NCBI RefSeq assembly: GCF_030164465.1
Contig: NZ_JASNJE010000005.1
Coordinates: forward strand, 1-64,000
DNA length: 64,000 nucleotides
Source: Sedimentitalea xiamensis
GTDB lineage: Bacteria; Pseudomonadota; Alphaproteobacteria; Rhodobacterales; Rhodobacteraceae
Direction of reading: 5' to 3'
Under the pieces are notes generated by a model. It was not told the DNA's origin. It searched no databases and worked only from the letters and a program-made list of their open reading frames with translations. A program made the position numbers and the translations under genes. Shown piece by piece: positions 1 through 8,077 of the stretch (the first letter of the stretch is position 1; each line of letters starts with the position of its first letter).

Positions 1-196
1 AACTGCCAAACGGGGCGTCCATTTCCAGACGTTCGCCGCGCGGGGCGCGACCGCGCAGCCGGGTCAGGTTGGTTTTGACGGATGTTTCGTCAAGGAACAC
101 AACGCGTTCGGGCTTCGCCTGCATCGCCGGGATGCGATGTGCAAACCAGTCCTTGCGCTGCTGCCTTACGTGTGCCCGGCGGCGCTCGGTGGCCAT
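1..196 (-). mobile_element. IS630-family transposase OrfB, partial (cut by window edge)
   Basis: This is the catalytic half of an IS630-type transposase. It starts at an ATG that overlaps the OrfA stop as TGATG and is open to the left edge. The visible part begins MATERRRAHV and contains VVFLDETSVKTNL, which carries the first Asp of the DDE triad, as expected for IS630 OrfB. The boundary with OrfA has a run of seven A residues on the coding strand. A +1 shift there would fuse OrfA (ending KKS) to LMATERRRA, matching the programmed-frameshift layout of two-ORF IS630 elements. The rest of the element is outside the window, so whether it is active cannot be judged. Confidence 0.85.
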
Positions 197-552
197 CAGC
201 GACTTTTTTTATACGTGTAGCCCAGCTTCGACAGCAGGTCGGAGATCGAGGAATGGTGCACGGTGACGCCTTCAGCTTCGGCCAGCGCGTCGCGCAGCTC
301 ATGGAGCGTGATGTCGGGGTCCTGCGCGACCAGTTCCTCGAAGAAGTCGGCGAACGGCTCCAGCTTGCCGCCGCCTTTCGGGCGGCCCTGTGCCCCGGGA
401 TCGGCGTGCCCCTTGGTGCGCACCGACCGCGCCCATCGCGTGCCGGTTGAGGCCGACAGCTTGAGCCGCAACGCCGCCGCGCGCCCGCTTAACCCTTCCT
501 CAATCAACTTCTGAAACCGCGTCCGAAGCGCGCCTGGCAGTGGTGCTGACAT
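196..552 (-). mobile_element. IS630-family transposase OrfA (DNA-binding half)
   Basis: A 118-residue helix-turn-helix protein forming the DNA-binding half of an IS630 transposase. It has the winged HTH pattern of this family: an N-terminal helix (LRTRFQKLIEEGLSGRAAALRL), then SASTGTRWARSV, and a second HTH ending ISDLLSKLGYTYKKSR. The stop overlaps the start of OrfB, and the coding strand has an A7 slippery run just before it. It is intact and probably expressed as an OrfA-OrfB fusion by frameshifting. I could not pick out terminal inverted repeats in the 50 bases upstream with confidence. Confidence 0.85.
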
Positions 553-969
553 GAAACATCCTCCTGAAAAGGATGAATCACAATCGACCCCTCAAGGGAA
601 TCCCCAGCGACTCAGGGTTTCCCCGAAATGCTTTAGGGCTATGCCTACAAGCTCATATTCCTTCTTGTGAATGAACGGGGATCGCTTATCCGGGTCACGT
701 TTCTCTTCGCAGTCTGATTTGGAGTTCGAAGGGCGCCACCGCATGCATGTGTTGGATTGGGTGTGGAGAGCCCTGTTTCCCGGCGCGCTTCAAGTTGCGC
801 AGCAAACATTTTCGTCTTCTTCCACAGACCTCGTCCGGATTGGACGATCCCGTCAGGTTTGGTGTTTGGCTATTCAGGCCATGCCGTTTCTCCCACCGTT
901 TCCTGAAGGAATTCCGTGCCACCGATCCACAACCGATGTAGAAGGGCGGCAAGTTTGTGAGCGACAGCA
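553..969. other. 417 bp without a supported gene, between two insertion sequences
   Basis: The stretch between the IS630 OrfA start and the first recognisable codons of an IS3 OrfA remnant. It probably holds the IS630 right end near 560-600 and eroded IS3 left-end sequence. Open frames on both strands exist (for example one covering 695-1147 on the minus strand) but they match no family I recognise and overlap the IS3 remnant. Confidence 0.4.
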
Positions 970-1150
970 ACGACGGCTCGGCGAAGAGAGAGTCATCGGC
1001 GTGCTGAAAGAGTATTAAGCCGGGGTAAAGGTCGGCGGCACCTGCCGTCGGCAGGGCGTCAGAACGGTGGCCTTCAACCGGGGGCGGAAGAAGTGCGGCG
1101 GCCTGGAAGTCAGCGAACCGCTGCCACCAGAACCGTTTGCGCTTCAAGTG
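970..1150 (+). pseudogene. IS3-family OrfA remnant with in-frame stop
   Basis: The translation RLGEERVIGVLKEY, stop, AGVKVGGTCRRQGVRTVAF, followed by GGLEVSEP, follows the OrfA of IS3-type elements, whose family pattern is EEQIIGVLKEHEAGAKVADLCRRHG followed by an ATFYRWKAKYGGMEVSEAKR-like segment. A TAA replaces the codon after KEY, and several conserved helix residues are changed. No OrfB follows. This is a dead fragment of the DNA-binding subunit. Confidence 0.7.
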
Positions 1151-1321
1151 TTTTCTTCCTTAGTACATTCAAACTAGAAAATTCCAGTTCGCGACGGCCC
1201 GGTTCTCGGGGAGAAGCTCAAAAGGTTTCCGTGTTTCTCGGCCGATTGGCCCGGCGCTATTCTGATCATCGACAGTAAAATCGGCATCCGGCCCTCGCCG
1301 GGTCCTTGATGGCCGCGTGTC

Positions 1322-2071
1322 CTAGTCTTGGGCTATGATACCGACCCGGAGCGCGCCATCGGTGTACCACGGGTCGCCACCGCCATTGCGCCCCCTCAGA
1401 ATCGTTTGAAAGCCCGGCACCTCGTAGCTTTCAGAGAGTTCACTGGTCGCCTTGAGGTCCTCGAAGAGACGGTCGCGCTCCTTGTCCACATCCGGGGCGA
1501 TGTGATGGGTCACCTGGCCGGTGGTATGGCTCAACCCGACCCGTTCGTCGTAAGAGGCAGCCCCGATCCAGATCGTGCGCCCCGAAGATGACGGTTTTTC
1601 TGCCTTCCAGAACCGCACATGGTTTCGCTGGCGCGGATTTCCATCGACAGGTTGTTCGAAGGCAAGGTCTTCCGGTCGCCCGAACAGGTAAAGCTTACTG
1701 ACCGGAGCATCGGGGTCGGGGCGCTTCAGGATGGTTCCCACGGCGATTTTCAGGTCGCTTTTCAGCCCTAGGGCTTCGGCGTCATACCATTTGGCTGCCG
1801 CGAAAATCTCTCGGACCTGTTCCTCGCTGCCGATCAGGGCGACGTTCAACGGACCGCCGGGGTGTCCATCTCCCGTTTCGGTCAGGCGAGGGTTGTCCTT
1901 CAAAGACGGATGATGGTCCGAAAAGCGGTCCCACAGGAGCGGAGCCATCAGGTAGGCAATGAAAACATAGACTGCCAGAAGGCCCGCGAGACCGACTGCA
2001 AGCATCCGCAAGGCGCCTTGGCGACTGCGGGGGGGACCCCCAGATGCAAGATCGTTTGCGTGACGTTTCAT
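1322..2071 (-). CDS. LssY C-terminal domain protein, membrane anchored
   Basis: A 249-residue protein with one N-terminal transmembrane segment (LRMLAVGLAGLLAVYVFIAYL) followed by an LssY-C-type domain. The family pattern is visible as LNVALIGSEEQVREIF, then SDLKIAVGTIL, KLYLFGRPEDLAFE and NHVRFWK. LssY-C domains are found alone or attached to PAP2 phosphatases; their biochemical role is not established. I chose the ATG giving MKRHAND because it sits just before the membrane anchor; an upstream ATG at 2164 would add 31 residues with no clear function. It is flanked on both sides by IS fragments, so it may be part of a transferred or rearranged island. Function unknown. Confidence 0.7.
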   Translation of the reverse strand: MKRHANDLASGGPPRSRQGALRMLAVGLAGLLAVYVFIAYLMAPLLWDRFSDHHPSLKDNPRLTETGDGHPGGPLNVALIGSEEQVREIFAAAKWYDAEALGLKSDLKIAVGTILKRPDPDAPVSKLYLFGRPEDLAFEQPVDGNPRQRNHVRFWKAEKPSSSGRTIWIGAASYDERVGLSHTTGQVTHHIAPDVDKERDRLFEDLKATSELSESYEVPGFQTILRGRNGGGDPWYTDGALRVGIIAQD

Positions 2072-2223
2072 TGCGCAGGACCGCCTGACACGAATGCGTG
2101 AAAACCTGGACGCGCCTTCCGCTGCCATTCTGACACCAAATGGCGCGTTGTAAAGTTCATCCAATTGGCGATGTCAGAAGAACCTGGCTTGTGACGGGGC
2201 AGGGGGTCAAGTAACGCTGGCCG

Positions 2224-2869
2224 ATGACGAAACGCAGCCCGTTCAGATACTTCAAAACGAGCGAAGAGGTCATCCGCCTAACGATCATAATGTACGCTCG
2301 CTTCCCGCGTTCGCTCCGGAACGTCATGGGTCTGCTCTACGAGCGGGGCGTCGATATCGGCCATGAAACCGTCCGCTACTGGTGGCACCGGTTCGGGCCG
2401 TTGTTGCGGCCGAGATACGAAAGCGTCGCGTGGAGGGGATGCGGTCGAGCCACTGGCGTTGGAATCTCGGCGAGGTGTTCGTGAAGATCAACGGTGAGCG
2501 CCACTATCTTTGGCACGCGGGCGATCACGAGGGAGAGGGTCTGGAAAGCTATGTGACGAAGAAGCGCATGCGCTCGTGACCGATTGTCTGCGCTCCTGCG
2601 GTGCTGCGATGAAGGAGATCGGAATGGCAGACCGCCAGGAAACTGGCCGCTGGATGAACAATCGGGCTGCGAATTCACACCTGCCGTTTCGACGGCGAGA
2701 GCGGGCGATGCAGCGGTTCCGGCGAATGCGACGTCTGCGGATGTTCGCGTCCGTCCATGCCTCGGCCTTCAACCATTTCAATGTGGAGCGCAGCCTTACC
2801 TCCAGAGCCAAGTTCAAGAAGAACCGCGCCGCCGCTCTGGCCGAGTGGCGCGGTCTCTGCGCGGCCTAA
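2224..2869 (+). pseudogene. IS6-family transposase, frameshifted and catalytically dead
   Basis: An IS6-type transposase spread over three reading frames: 2224-2400 (PFRYFKTSEEVIRLTI, then RNVMGLLYERGVDIGHETVRYWW), about 2400-2570 (EIRKRRVEGMRSSHW, then FVKINGERHYLWHAGDHEGE), and about 2570-2869 (TDCLRSCGAAMKEIGMADRQE, then the C-terminus ending EWRGLCAA). The link between the second and third parts lacks the usual KKAALKFLKK-type segment, so there is also an internal deletion. Two residues of the DDE triad are changed: the first Asp (normally LDEVFVK) reads LGEVFVK, and the Glu of NRAENSH reads NRAANSH. It cannot encode an active enzyme. Confidence 0.88.
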
Positions 2870-3077
2870 GAGGCAGTCGTGCTGCCCTTGCGGAGACTGG
2901 TTCCAGTTGGTCTGGTAGCACCCCGACGAAGGCCCCCATCGCGCATGTCCCACGTTCCGGGAGTCTCGCGGAGGACAGCTCATATGGAAAACACCTTGCC
3001 AGAAGCCCGTCCGGGCAGCATCATTCCTTGACGCTGCATTCGCTTGGGAAAGTTCTGTTCAAAAGGAGGATTTGAAA

Positions 3078-3674
3078 ATGGCTTGGCACGTCAACGGAAC
3101 CTATATGGAGGCCTGCAATTGCGATACAGTCTGCCCCTGCGTCTTCTTTTCGCCACCGACCGAGGGCGATTGCACCGTGGTGCTGGGGTGGCATATCGAC
3201 AAGGGCGAGTTTGGCGATACCACGCTGGACGGCCTTAACGTCGCGATGTTGGCCCATTCGCCCGGCAACATGAAGGACGGCAACTGGAAAGTTGCGTTGT
3301 ATCTGGACGATACTGCGGACGAAGCGCAGTCGCAGGCGCTGGCAGGCATCTTCTCGGGACAGGCGGGCGGCCACCTGGCCAACCTTGGCCCGCTGATCGG
3401 CGAGGTTCTGGGAGCACGCCCGGCCACGATACGGTTTGACAGCAAGAGCGCGGACATGAAACTCGCGGTCGAGGGTCTGGGTCAGGCGGAGATCGCAGCC
3501 ATCGAGGGACAGGGCGGCGGCATCGTCCAGCTTACGGGCCACCCGCTGGCGATTAGCCCCGGCGAGGCTGCCACTGTTGCACGCAGCAAGTCGACCAAGA
3601 TCAGCGACTATGGCCTGGAATGCAATGTTTCCGGCAAAGCAGGCTTGTTCGCGCCCTACGCCTACAGCGGCTGA
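3078..3674 (+). CDS. DUF1326 domain-containing protein
   Basis: A 198-residue DUF1326 protein. The signature is at the N-terminus: GTYMEACNCDTVCPCVFF, with Cys13, Cys15, Cys19 and Cys21 in a CxC-x3-CxC arrangement and Cys32 further on, which suggests metal or redox chemistry. The start at ATG 3078 has an ideal GGAGGA seven bases upstream; a TTG at 3072 in the same frame is less well placed. It is followed after 22 bases by a DUF2182 membrane protein, the usual partner of this family, so the two probably form one operon and one functional unit. No biochemical role is known to me. The pair sits intact between dead transposases. Confidence 0.88.
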   Translation: MAWHVNGTYMEACNCDTVCPCVFFSPPTEGDCTVVLGWHIDKGEFGDTTLDGLNVAMLAHSPGNMKDGNWKVALYLDDTADEAQSQALAGIFSGQAGGHLANLGPLIGEVLGARPATIRFDSKSADMKLAVEGLGQAEIAAIEGQGGGIVQLTGHPLAISPGEAATVARSKSTKISDYGLECNVSGKAGLFAPYAYSG

Positions 3675-3696
3675 TCGGGCCACCCAGTTGCTCAAG

Positions 3697-4434
3697 ATGC
3701 TCAACCGCGCCGAGCTGGTTGTTGGCTTGGGCTTGGCCATGGCTGCCAGCTGGGCTTTTGTGGCCTGGATGACGACAGACATGTCGCATCCGTTCATCCG
3801 GCTGATGATGCCCTTCAGTTCCAGTTGGTCGCTTGCCACGGTGGGCGCGGTGTTCCTGATGTGGTCGGCCATGATGGTGGCGATGATGCTTCCGTCGGCT
3901 GCACCGATGATTCTGACTTTCGACGCCGCCGAACGGCGCCGTGCCGGTCTGGATGGCCTCACGGGGCGAACGCTGGTCTTTCTGGCAGCCTACCTGACGA
4001 TCTGGGTGGTCTTCTCGGCGCTTGCCACCGCGGCCCAATGGGGCCTGCAGACAGCGAACCTTTTGACCCCGATGATTGTCAGCAAATCCGATTGGCTCAC
4101 GGCCGGTTTGCTTGTTCTGGCAGGACTCTATCAGTGGTCGCCGCTGAAGCAGGCGTGCCTGCGCAGTTGCCGCACGCCAATGGGCTTCATGATGACCGAA
4201 TGGCGAGAGGGGCTGGGCGGCGCCTGGCGCATGGGCCTCAAGCATGGGCTCTATTGCACGGGTTGCTGCTGGGCGCTGATGCTGCTGTTGTTCGTCGCGG
4301 GCGCCATGAATCCCGGGTGGATCGTGTTTCTGACGGTGTTGGTCGCTTTGGAAAAATGGCCGCGCGTTCCTTTATGGTCCAGCTATGCTCTCGGTTCCGT
4401 CTTGATTGTCGGGGGACTGGTTCAGGCCCTGTAG
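3697..4434 (+). CDS. DUF2182 integral membrane protein
   Basis: A 245-residue, strongly hydrophobic protein with about seven membrane segments. The family hallmark MWSAMMVAMMLPSAAPM is at residues about 55-71, and the later motifs WSPLKQACLRSCRTPMGF and HGLYCTGCCWALM place cysteines next to membrane segments, as in other DUF2182 proteins. The start at ATG 3697 lies 22 bases after the DUF1326 stop; frames extending further upstream would overlap that gene. The pairing with DUF1326 suggests a joint role in handling a metal or small molecule at the membrane, but this is inference. Confidence 0.85.
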   Translation: MLNRAELVVGLGLAMAASWAFVAWMTTDMSHPFIRLMMPFSSSWSLATVGAVFLMWSAMMVAMMLPSAAPMILTFDAAERRRAGLDGLTGRTLVFLAAYLTIWVVFSALATAAQWGLQTANLLTPMIVSKSDWLTAGLLVLAGLYQWSPLKQACLRSCRTPMGFMMTEWREGLGGAWRMGLKHGLYCTGCCWALMLLLFVAGAMNPGWIVFLTVLVALEKWPRVPLWSSYALGSVLIVGGLVQAL

Positions 4435-4502
4435 ACCCGGGAGAAGCCCAGAAGCCCGCCGCCGGCTGAACGGCGCGGGCTGGTCTGGAAACGACGGCGG
4501 CC

Positions 4503-4890
4503 TTGAGCGATCTTTTCTGGCTGACCGACGCGCAGATGGCCCGTCTGGAACCGTTCTTTCCGAAGTCGCACGGGAAGCCCCGGGTTGGCGACAAGCGGGT
4601 ACTGAGCGGAATGATCTTCATCAACCACAATGGCTTGCGATGGCGTGACGCTCCCGCCGCCTGTGGCCCGCACAAGACGCTCTGCAGCCGGTGGAAGCGC
4701 TGGAGCGAGAAAGGCATCTTCGCGCGGATGATGGCTGGGCTCGCTGCGAAACACGGCAAGCGGCATGGCCGCGAAAAAAGGGGGGGGCTTCCTGATCGGT
4801 CGCACCAAGGGCGGCATGAACAGCAAGCTGCATGCCATCTGCGACGGCCAAGGGCGCCCCTTGAACCTGTTCGTCACCGCCGGGCAGGTA
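4503..4890 (+). pseudogene. IS5-family transposase, frameshifted and truncated
   Basis: The N-terminal half of an IS5/IS427-type transposase. The first part reads SDLFWLTDAQMARLEPFFP, then RVLSGMIFINHNGLRWRDAP, CSRWKRWSEKGIF and MMAGLAAK. The frame then changes near a run of A and G bases at about 4775, and the catalytic Asp region continues as GRTKGGMNSKLHAICDGQGRPL, then FVTAGQVS. It stops at about 4890 where it is joined directly to an unrelated FGE-like coding fragment, so the last catalytic residues are missing. It is a dead element and the junction marks a deletion. Confidence 0.85.
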
Positions 4891-4891
4891 T

Positions 4892-5161
4892 CCTGCGAAT
4901 GCATTCGACCTACAGGACATGATCGGCAATGTCTGGGAATGGTGCGAGGATGTCTATGAATCCGACTGTTCGAAGTTGCCGGACGACGGCAGAGTGAAAC
5001 CTTCCCTGCCGATTCCCAAGGGAGCCCGTCGGGTGAACCGTGGCGGTTCCGGGCTCAACTCCCCCGAGAGCCTCCGACCGATCGACCGCGACGGGGACCA
5101 GCCCAGGTTCCGGAGCTACAGGCTCGGGTTTCGCCCCGCGAGGACGCTCTTTACCCGTTGA
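4892..5161 (+). pseudogene. C-terminal fragment of an FGE-sulfatase (SUMF1) domain protein
   Basis: The codons from 4892 read PANAFDLQDMIGNVWEWCED and continue to RRVNRGGSG, then RPIDRDGDQPRFRSYRLGFR, ending at 5161. This is the C-terminal part of the formylglycine-generating-enzyme/sulfatase-modifying-factor fold (family pattern: GLYDMHGNVWEWCED, VLRGGSW, and a final GFRLAR). Nothing upstream belongs to it: the frame begins exactly where an IS5 transposase fragment ends. The 5' two thirds of the gene have therefore been lost. Confidence 0.75.
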
Positions 5162-5460
5162 GGCAGTCTCAGAGGGAGTCTGGTTGAGCCGGGCAGGGTG
5201 GTCGCGTGGCGTCTCGCCATGACGAAAGCCCCAGCCGCGAGCTTGATGAATGCTGCGTAGATGTAAAACCCAGTACGTCCATTGAAACAGGTCTCCGAGG
5301 ATATTGCCCTATGAACTGTCCTGCCGTCAGTTAGATTCCGACGGGAAATTTGTCGCATTCACGGTATCAGTTTGCCTTGCAAGCAGAAATTTGGCAACGT
5401 TTCGCCGTTGTTTCCGGAGGCTTTGAAACCGTCCACCGGGTGGGCGGCCTGACCTGACGA
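5162..5460. other. Non-coding scar between gene fragments
   Basis: About 300 bases between the FGE fragment and an IS6 scrap. A minus-strand frame here contains a hydrophobic stretch (YIYAAFIKLAAGAFVMA), but it has no family match I recognise, no clear ribosome site, and is surrounded by debris. No gene is supported. Confidence 0.4.
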
Positions 5461-5540
5461 AGAGAGCGCGTCATGCAGCATTTCAGGCGCATGCGAAGTT
5501 TGCAGATGCTCGCCTTTGTCCATCCCCCTGTCTAAAACCA
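5461..5540 (+). pseudogene. IS6-family transposase scrap
   Basis: The translation RERVMQHFRRMRSLQMLAFV followed by HPPV and a stop corresponds to the RERAMLRFRRMRSLQKFAAVHAS region near the C-terminus of IS6 transposases, as also seen in the degenerate copies at 2.7 kb and 8.4 kb. Only about 25 codons remain and a stop interrupts the usual HNHFNQER continuation. Confidence 0.65.
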
Positions 5541-5693
5541 CTCACGTGGGGACAGGTTGGTCAAGAGAGTTCGTCTTATACATTCAAATGGCATGGTCCT
5601 CCAATTACGGGATCCAGGTTTCAGCCATGTTTGGCGATGCGGGTCTTCGCTGACCCGGTCAAACTCACGTCCGGTCGCCGGTCGTGCCGGCTG

Positions 5694-5870
5694 CACCACC
5701 GATACCACGAGAGCCTGGGGAACCTGACGCTCGCCGATGTCTACCATGAAAGGGGCGCAACAATCCTGAAGATTGGAGAGAAGATCAGGAAACAGACAAT
5801 CCGGCAACGCCGTTTTCAGCACAATCCGCTGCCGCCGGAACTGAAACCGAAATCGAACCAGAGCCTCCAC
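5694..5870 (+). pseudogene. IS3-family OrfB C-terminal scrap
   Basis: The translation HHRYHESLGNLTLADVYHER followed by ATILKIGEKIRKQTIRQRR matches the C-terminal tail of IS3 OrfB integrases, whose family pattern is RYHESLxNVTPADVYFGR followed by an AILxxREKIKRQTIxxRRLQH-like segment. The catalytic core is absent and the frame runs on without a normal terminus. This is debris from the same class of element whose OrfA fragments lie at about 1.0 kb and 7.7 kb. Confidence 0.6.
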
Positions 5871-5970
5871 TGCGAAACGGCCCGCGCATTCCGGATAACC
5901 CCGACGACGGACAGGATTCCGCAGGGCGCGCCACAACGCCTGAGAGGTGGGCCAGCCGGCCCCGCGCGGG

Positions 5971-7020
5971 TCAGTTCGCGAGGGTCAGGTTGCCCTCGAC
6001 ATTGACCAGTTCGACCTGGCCCAGGCCCTTGATGTCGTAGCTGCCGATCTCGGTGACGCGGAACGCGTCGATGAGGTCGAATTTCATATCCACCGGCGCC
6101 ACGATCTTCATCGGCTGGGCAAAGACCTGCAGCCGCGCCGCCATGTTCACCGCGGGACCGAACACGTCATAGACGTATTTCTGCACGCCTACCACCGACC
6201 CCACGGCCGTCCCCGTGGCGAGCCCGATCCGCGCCTGCCATTTGTGCTGATGGCTCTGATTGCGCCGCTCGAGATACCGGATAAAGCGCACCGCGCAGTT
6301 CGCGACGGCGCTGGCATGATCCGGCGCCGGTTCGGGCATCCCGGAAACTGCCAGATAGGCGTCGCCGATCGTCTTGATCCTTTCGCAACCGAACTGTTCG
6401 CTGATCCGGTCGAAGGCGGTGAACATGTCGTTGAGCTCTCCCAGCGTCACGGTCGGATCGGTATTTTCTGCGAAACTGGTGAAGCCCACGAAATCCAGCA
6501 TCAGGACCGAGACGTTGCGGTAGAGCTGTGGGGTAACCACGCCGAAGGTCTTGAATTCCTCGTAGACCGAACGCGGCATGAGATTGAGCAGCAGTTTCTC
6601 CACACGCTCCTTCTCGCGCTCCAGCTCACGCGTGTTGCGCTCCACCATGTTGGAGTAGCTTTCGATCATCTGCTCGAGCTCGCGCATCCGCGTGATGTTC
6701 TGGCATTCCACGACGACGACGCTTTCGCCCTCGAACTCCGCGAGGTTGGCCGTCAGGGCGATGACCAGCGTCCGGCGTTTGGGCTTGACCTGCACCTCGG
6801 TGGTGAAGCGGCCGGTATCCTGCAGCGCGGTACGCGCATCCTCGCGCAGCCTGTCGACAATTTCGGTCACCACGTCGCTCGAGGCCGGATCGCCGAACCA
6901 CTCGGCAAAGGCCTTGTTGTGGTAATAGAAGTGCAGGTCGGAAAACCGCACGATCGCGATGCCGACCCCGATCGACTTCAGTAGCTGCTCATTGATCGTG
7001 GAGAGCGTCGTGATGCTCAT
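5971..7020 (-). CDS. Class III adenylate cyclase with N-terminal PAS domain
   Basis: A 349-residue soluble cyclase. Residues about 10-110 look like a PAS sensor (LLKSIGVGIAIVRF, HNKAFAEWFG, then VVVVECQNITRMRELEQM), about 112-145 form a coiled-coil signalling helix, and 165-320 are the catalytic domain. Metal-binding Asp176 (VLMLDFVGF) and Asp220 (TIGDAYLA), and transition-state Asn292 and Arg296 (VNMAAR), are present. Substrate-choosing residues Lys216 (RIKTIGD) and Asp285 (YDVFG) are those of adenylate rather than guanylate cyclases, so the product should be cAMP. The start codon overlaps the stop of the upstream globin gene by four bases, so the two are translationally coupled. Confidence 0.9.
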   Translation of the reverse strand: MSITTLSTINEQLLKSIGVGIAIVRFSDLHFYYHNKAFAEWFGDPASSDVVTEIVDRLREDARTALQDTGRFTTEVQVKPKRRTLVIALTANLAEFEGESVVVVECQNITRMRELEQMIESYSNMVERNTRELEREKERVEKLLLNLMPRSVYEEFKTFGVVTPQLYRNVSVLMLDFVGFTSFAENTDPTVTLGELNDMFTAFDRISEQFGCERIKTIGDAYLAVSGMPEPAPDHASAVANCAVRFIRYLERRNQSHQHKWQARIGLATGTAVGSVVGVQKYVYDVFGPAVNMAARLQVFAQPMKIVAPVDMKFDLIDAFRVTEIGSYDIKGLGQVELVNVEGNLTLAN

Positions 7021-7409
7021 GCGACGGCACGCTTGACGATGAGCGACCGCTTGGCGTCGATGGCCCGGGCCAGAGCGTCGATGTCGTCCGCGTCCATCCG
7101 ATGCTCTTCGAGCGCCATACCCAGCAAGCTGACGATCTCGTCGAACTCCGCATCGGTGATGTCGAAATGCGCATGGACGGCGCGAAGCCGTTCGTCCGAT
7201 ATCGAAGCCGGCCCGCCCATGAGCGATGAGATGAACTTCGTCTGGTGGTCGATGAGGCGTGGCATGTCGACATGGTCGAAGTGATGGCCGACGATGTCGC
7301 TGTCCAGCACCATCTCATAGAAGGTCATGACGACCTTGCTGACGATCCCGAAGCCGCCATATTTCTCGAAGGTCGTGCCAGCCATACCGTCATACCCGAG
7401 ATGTGCCAT
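7017..7409 (-). CDS. Group 1 truncated hemoglobin
   Basis: A 130-residue globin of the truncated (2-on-2) group 1 type. The features seen are TFEKYGGFGIVSKVV at the A/B helices with aromatic residues at about 30-31 (candidate B10 ligand-stabilising site), LIDHQTKFISSLMGGP in the E helix, and RLRAVHAHFDITDAEFD in the F helix, where His79 is the likely proximal heme ligand. These proteins bind O2 and NO. The gene overlaps a cAMP-producing cyclase by four bases (ATGA), which suggests that the globin senses or tunes a gas signal for the cyclase. It is probably the first gene of the operon. Confidence 0.87.
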   Translation of the reverse strand: MAHLGYDGMAGTTFEKYGGFGIVSKVVMTFYEMVLDSDIVGHHFDHVDMPRLIDHQTKFISSLMGGPASISDERLRAVHAHFDITDAEFDEIVSLLGMALEEHRMDADDIDALARAIDAKRSLIVKRAVA

Positions 7410-7652
7410 GAGATGTTATGTCCGCGCGTCGCTCAAATCAAGAACTTAGCCGGCGGATCCTGCAATTCCCGCAAGGTTTCCGAACTTGGCAACAAGGAAA
7501 TCGGTTCTGGGTGACCTCGCCATTCAAGAGACCAAAGCTCACGAAGCAACGCGCTTTTTGGCAAGACAGAGCTGGCTGAGGAAAACGGAACAGGTGGGAT
7601 AAGTGGATTCTCCGCGCCACTGCGGCATTTTTCCGCAAGCGAGGAGAAGCCT

Positions 7653-8065
7653 ATGGGGAGACGACCGCGCCGGAATTACAGCCCGGCATTTTAGGCAAAA
7701 GTGGCAGTTGCTGCGATCAAGGGCGGAAATATTCTGATCGAGCTGGCGCAGGATTTCGACGTTCACCCGAACCAGATCAAGCAGTGGCGCGATCAGCTTC
7801 TTGAGGGCGCGACGAGGGTGTTCGGGGAAACCCCGAGGGCCGAGCCGGAGCCGACCATCGATGTGAAAACCCTGAATGCGAAGATCGGAGGGCCGACGCT
7901 GGAGAACGATTTTTTGTCCGGCGCGCTCGGCAAGGCGGATCTGTTGTCCCGCTGCCCGGCAGGCGATTTGGCATTGCCAAATCTGCCGAGAGGGAGCGCA
8001 AAAAAATGATCGATCCAACGGGCCTTGTCAGAACGATTCCTGCTGAGGCGGGGCAGGGCAGCCTC
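7653..8065 (+). pseudogene. IS3-family OrfA with in-frame stop, and truncated OrfB start
   Basis: OrfA begins at ATG 7653 with GRRPRRNYSPAF, then a TAG where a Lys codon is expected, then AKVAVAAIKGGNILIELAQD and VHPNQIKQWRDQLLEGATRV, ending at 8009. This is the DNA-binding subunit of IS3-type elements (family pattern: HSPAFKAKVALAALKG, then LAQxFDVHPNQI). The stop lies in the run CGCAAAAAAATGA, the usual A7 slippery site for making the OrfAB fusion. OrfB starts there (MIDPT) but is cut at about 8065 by an IS6-type element. Inactive. Confidence 0.8.
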
Positions 8066-8077
8066 GTCGCATCGGCC

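Noticed and set aside
695-1147. 150-codon minus-strand frame
   Set aside because: Overlaps the IS3 OrfA remnant on the other strand and shows no family features.
5116-5358. Minus-strand frame with a short hydrophobic stretch
   Set aside because: Overlaps the FGE fragment and has no start context or family match.
5947-6984. Long plus-strand frame opposite the cyclase
   Set aside because: Antisense shadow of a gene with complete catalytic motifs.
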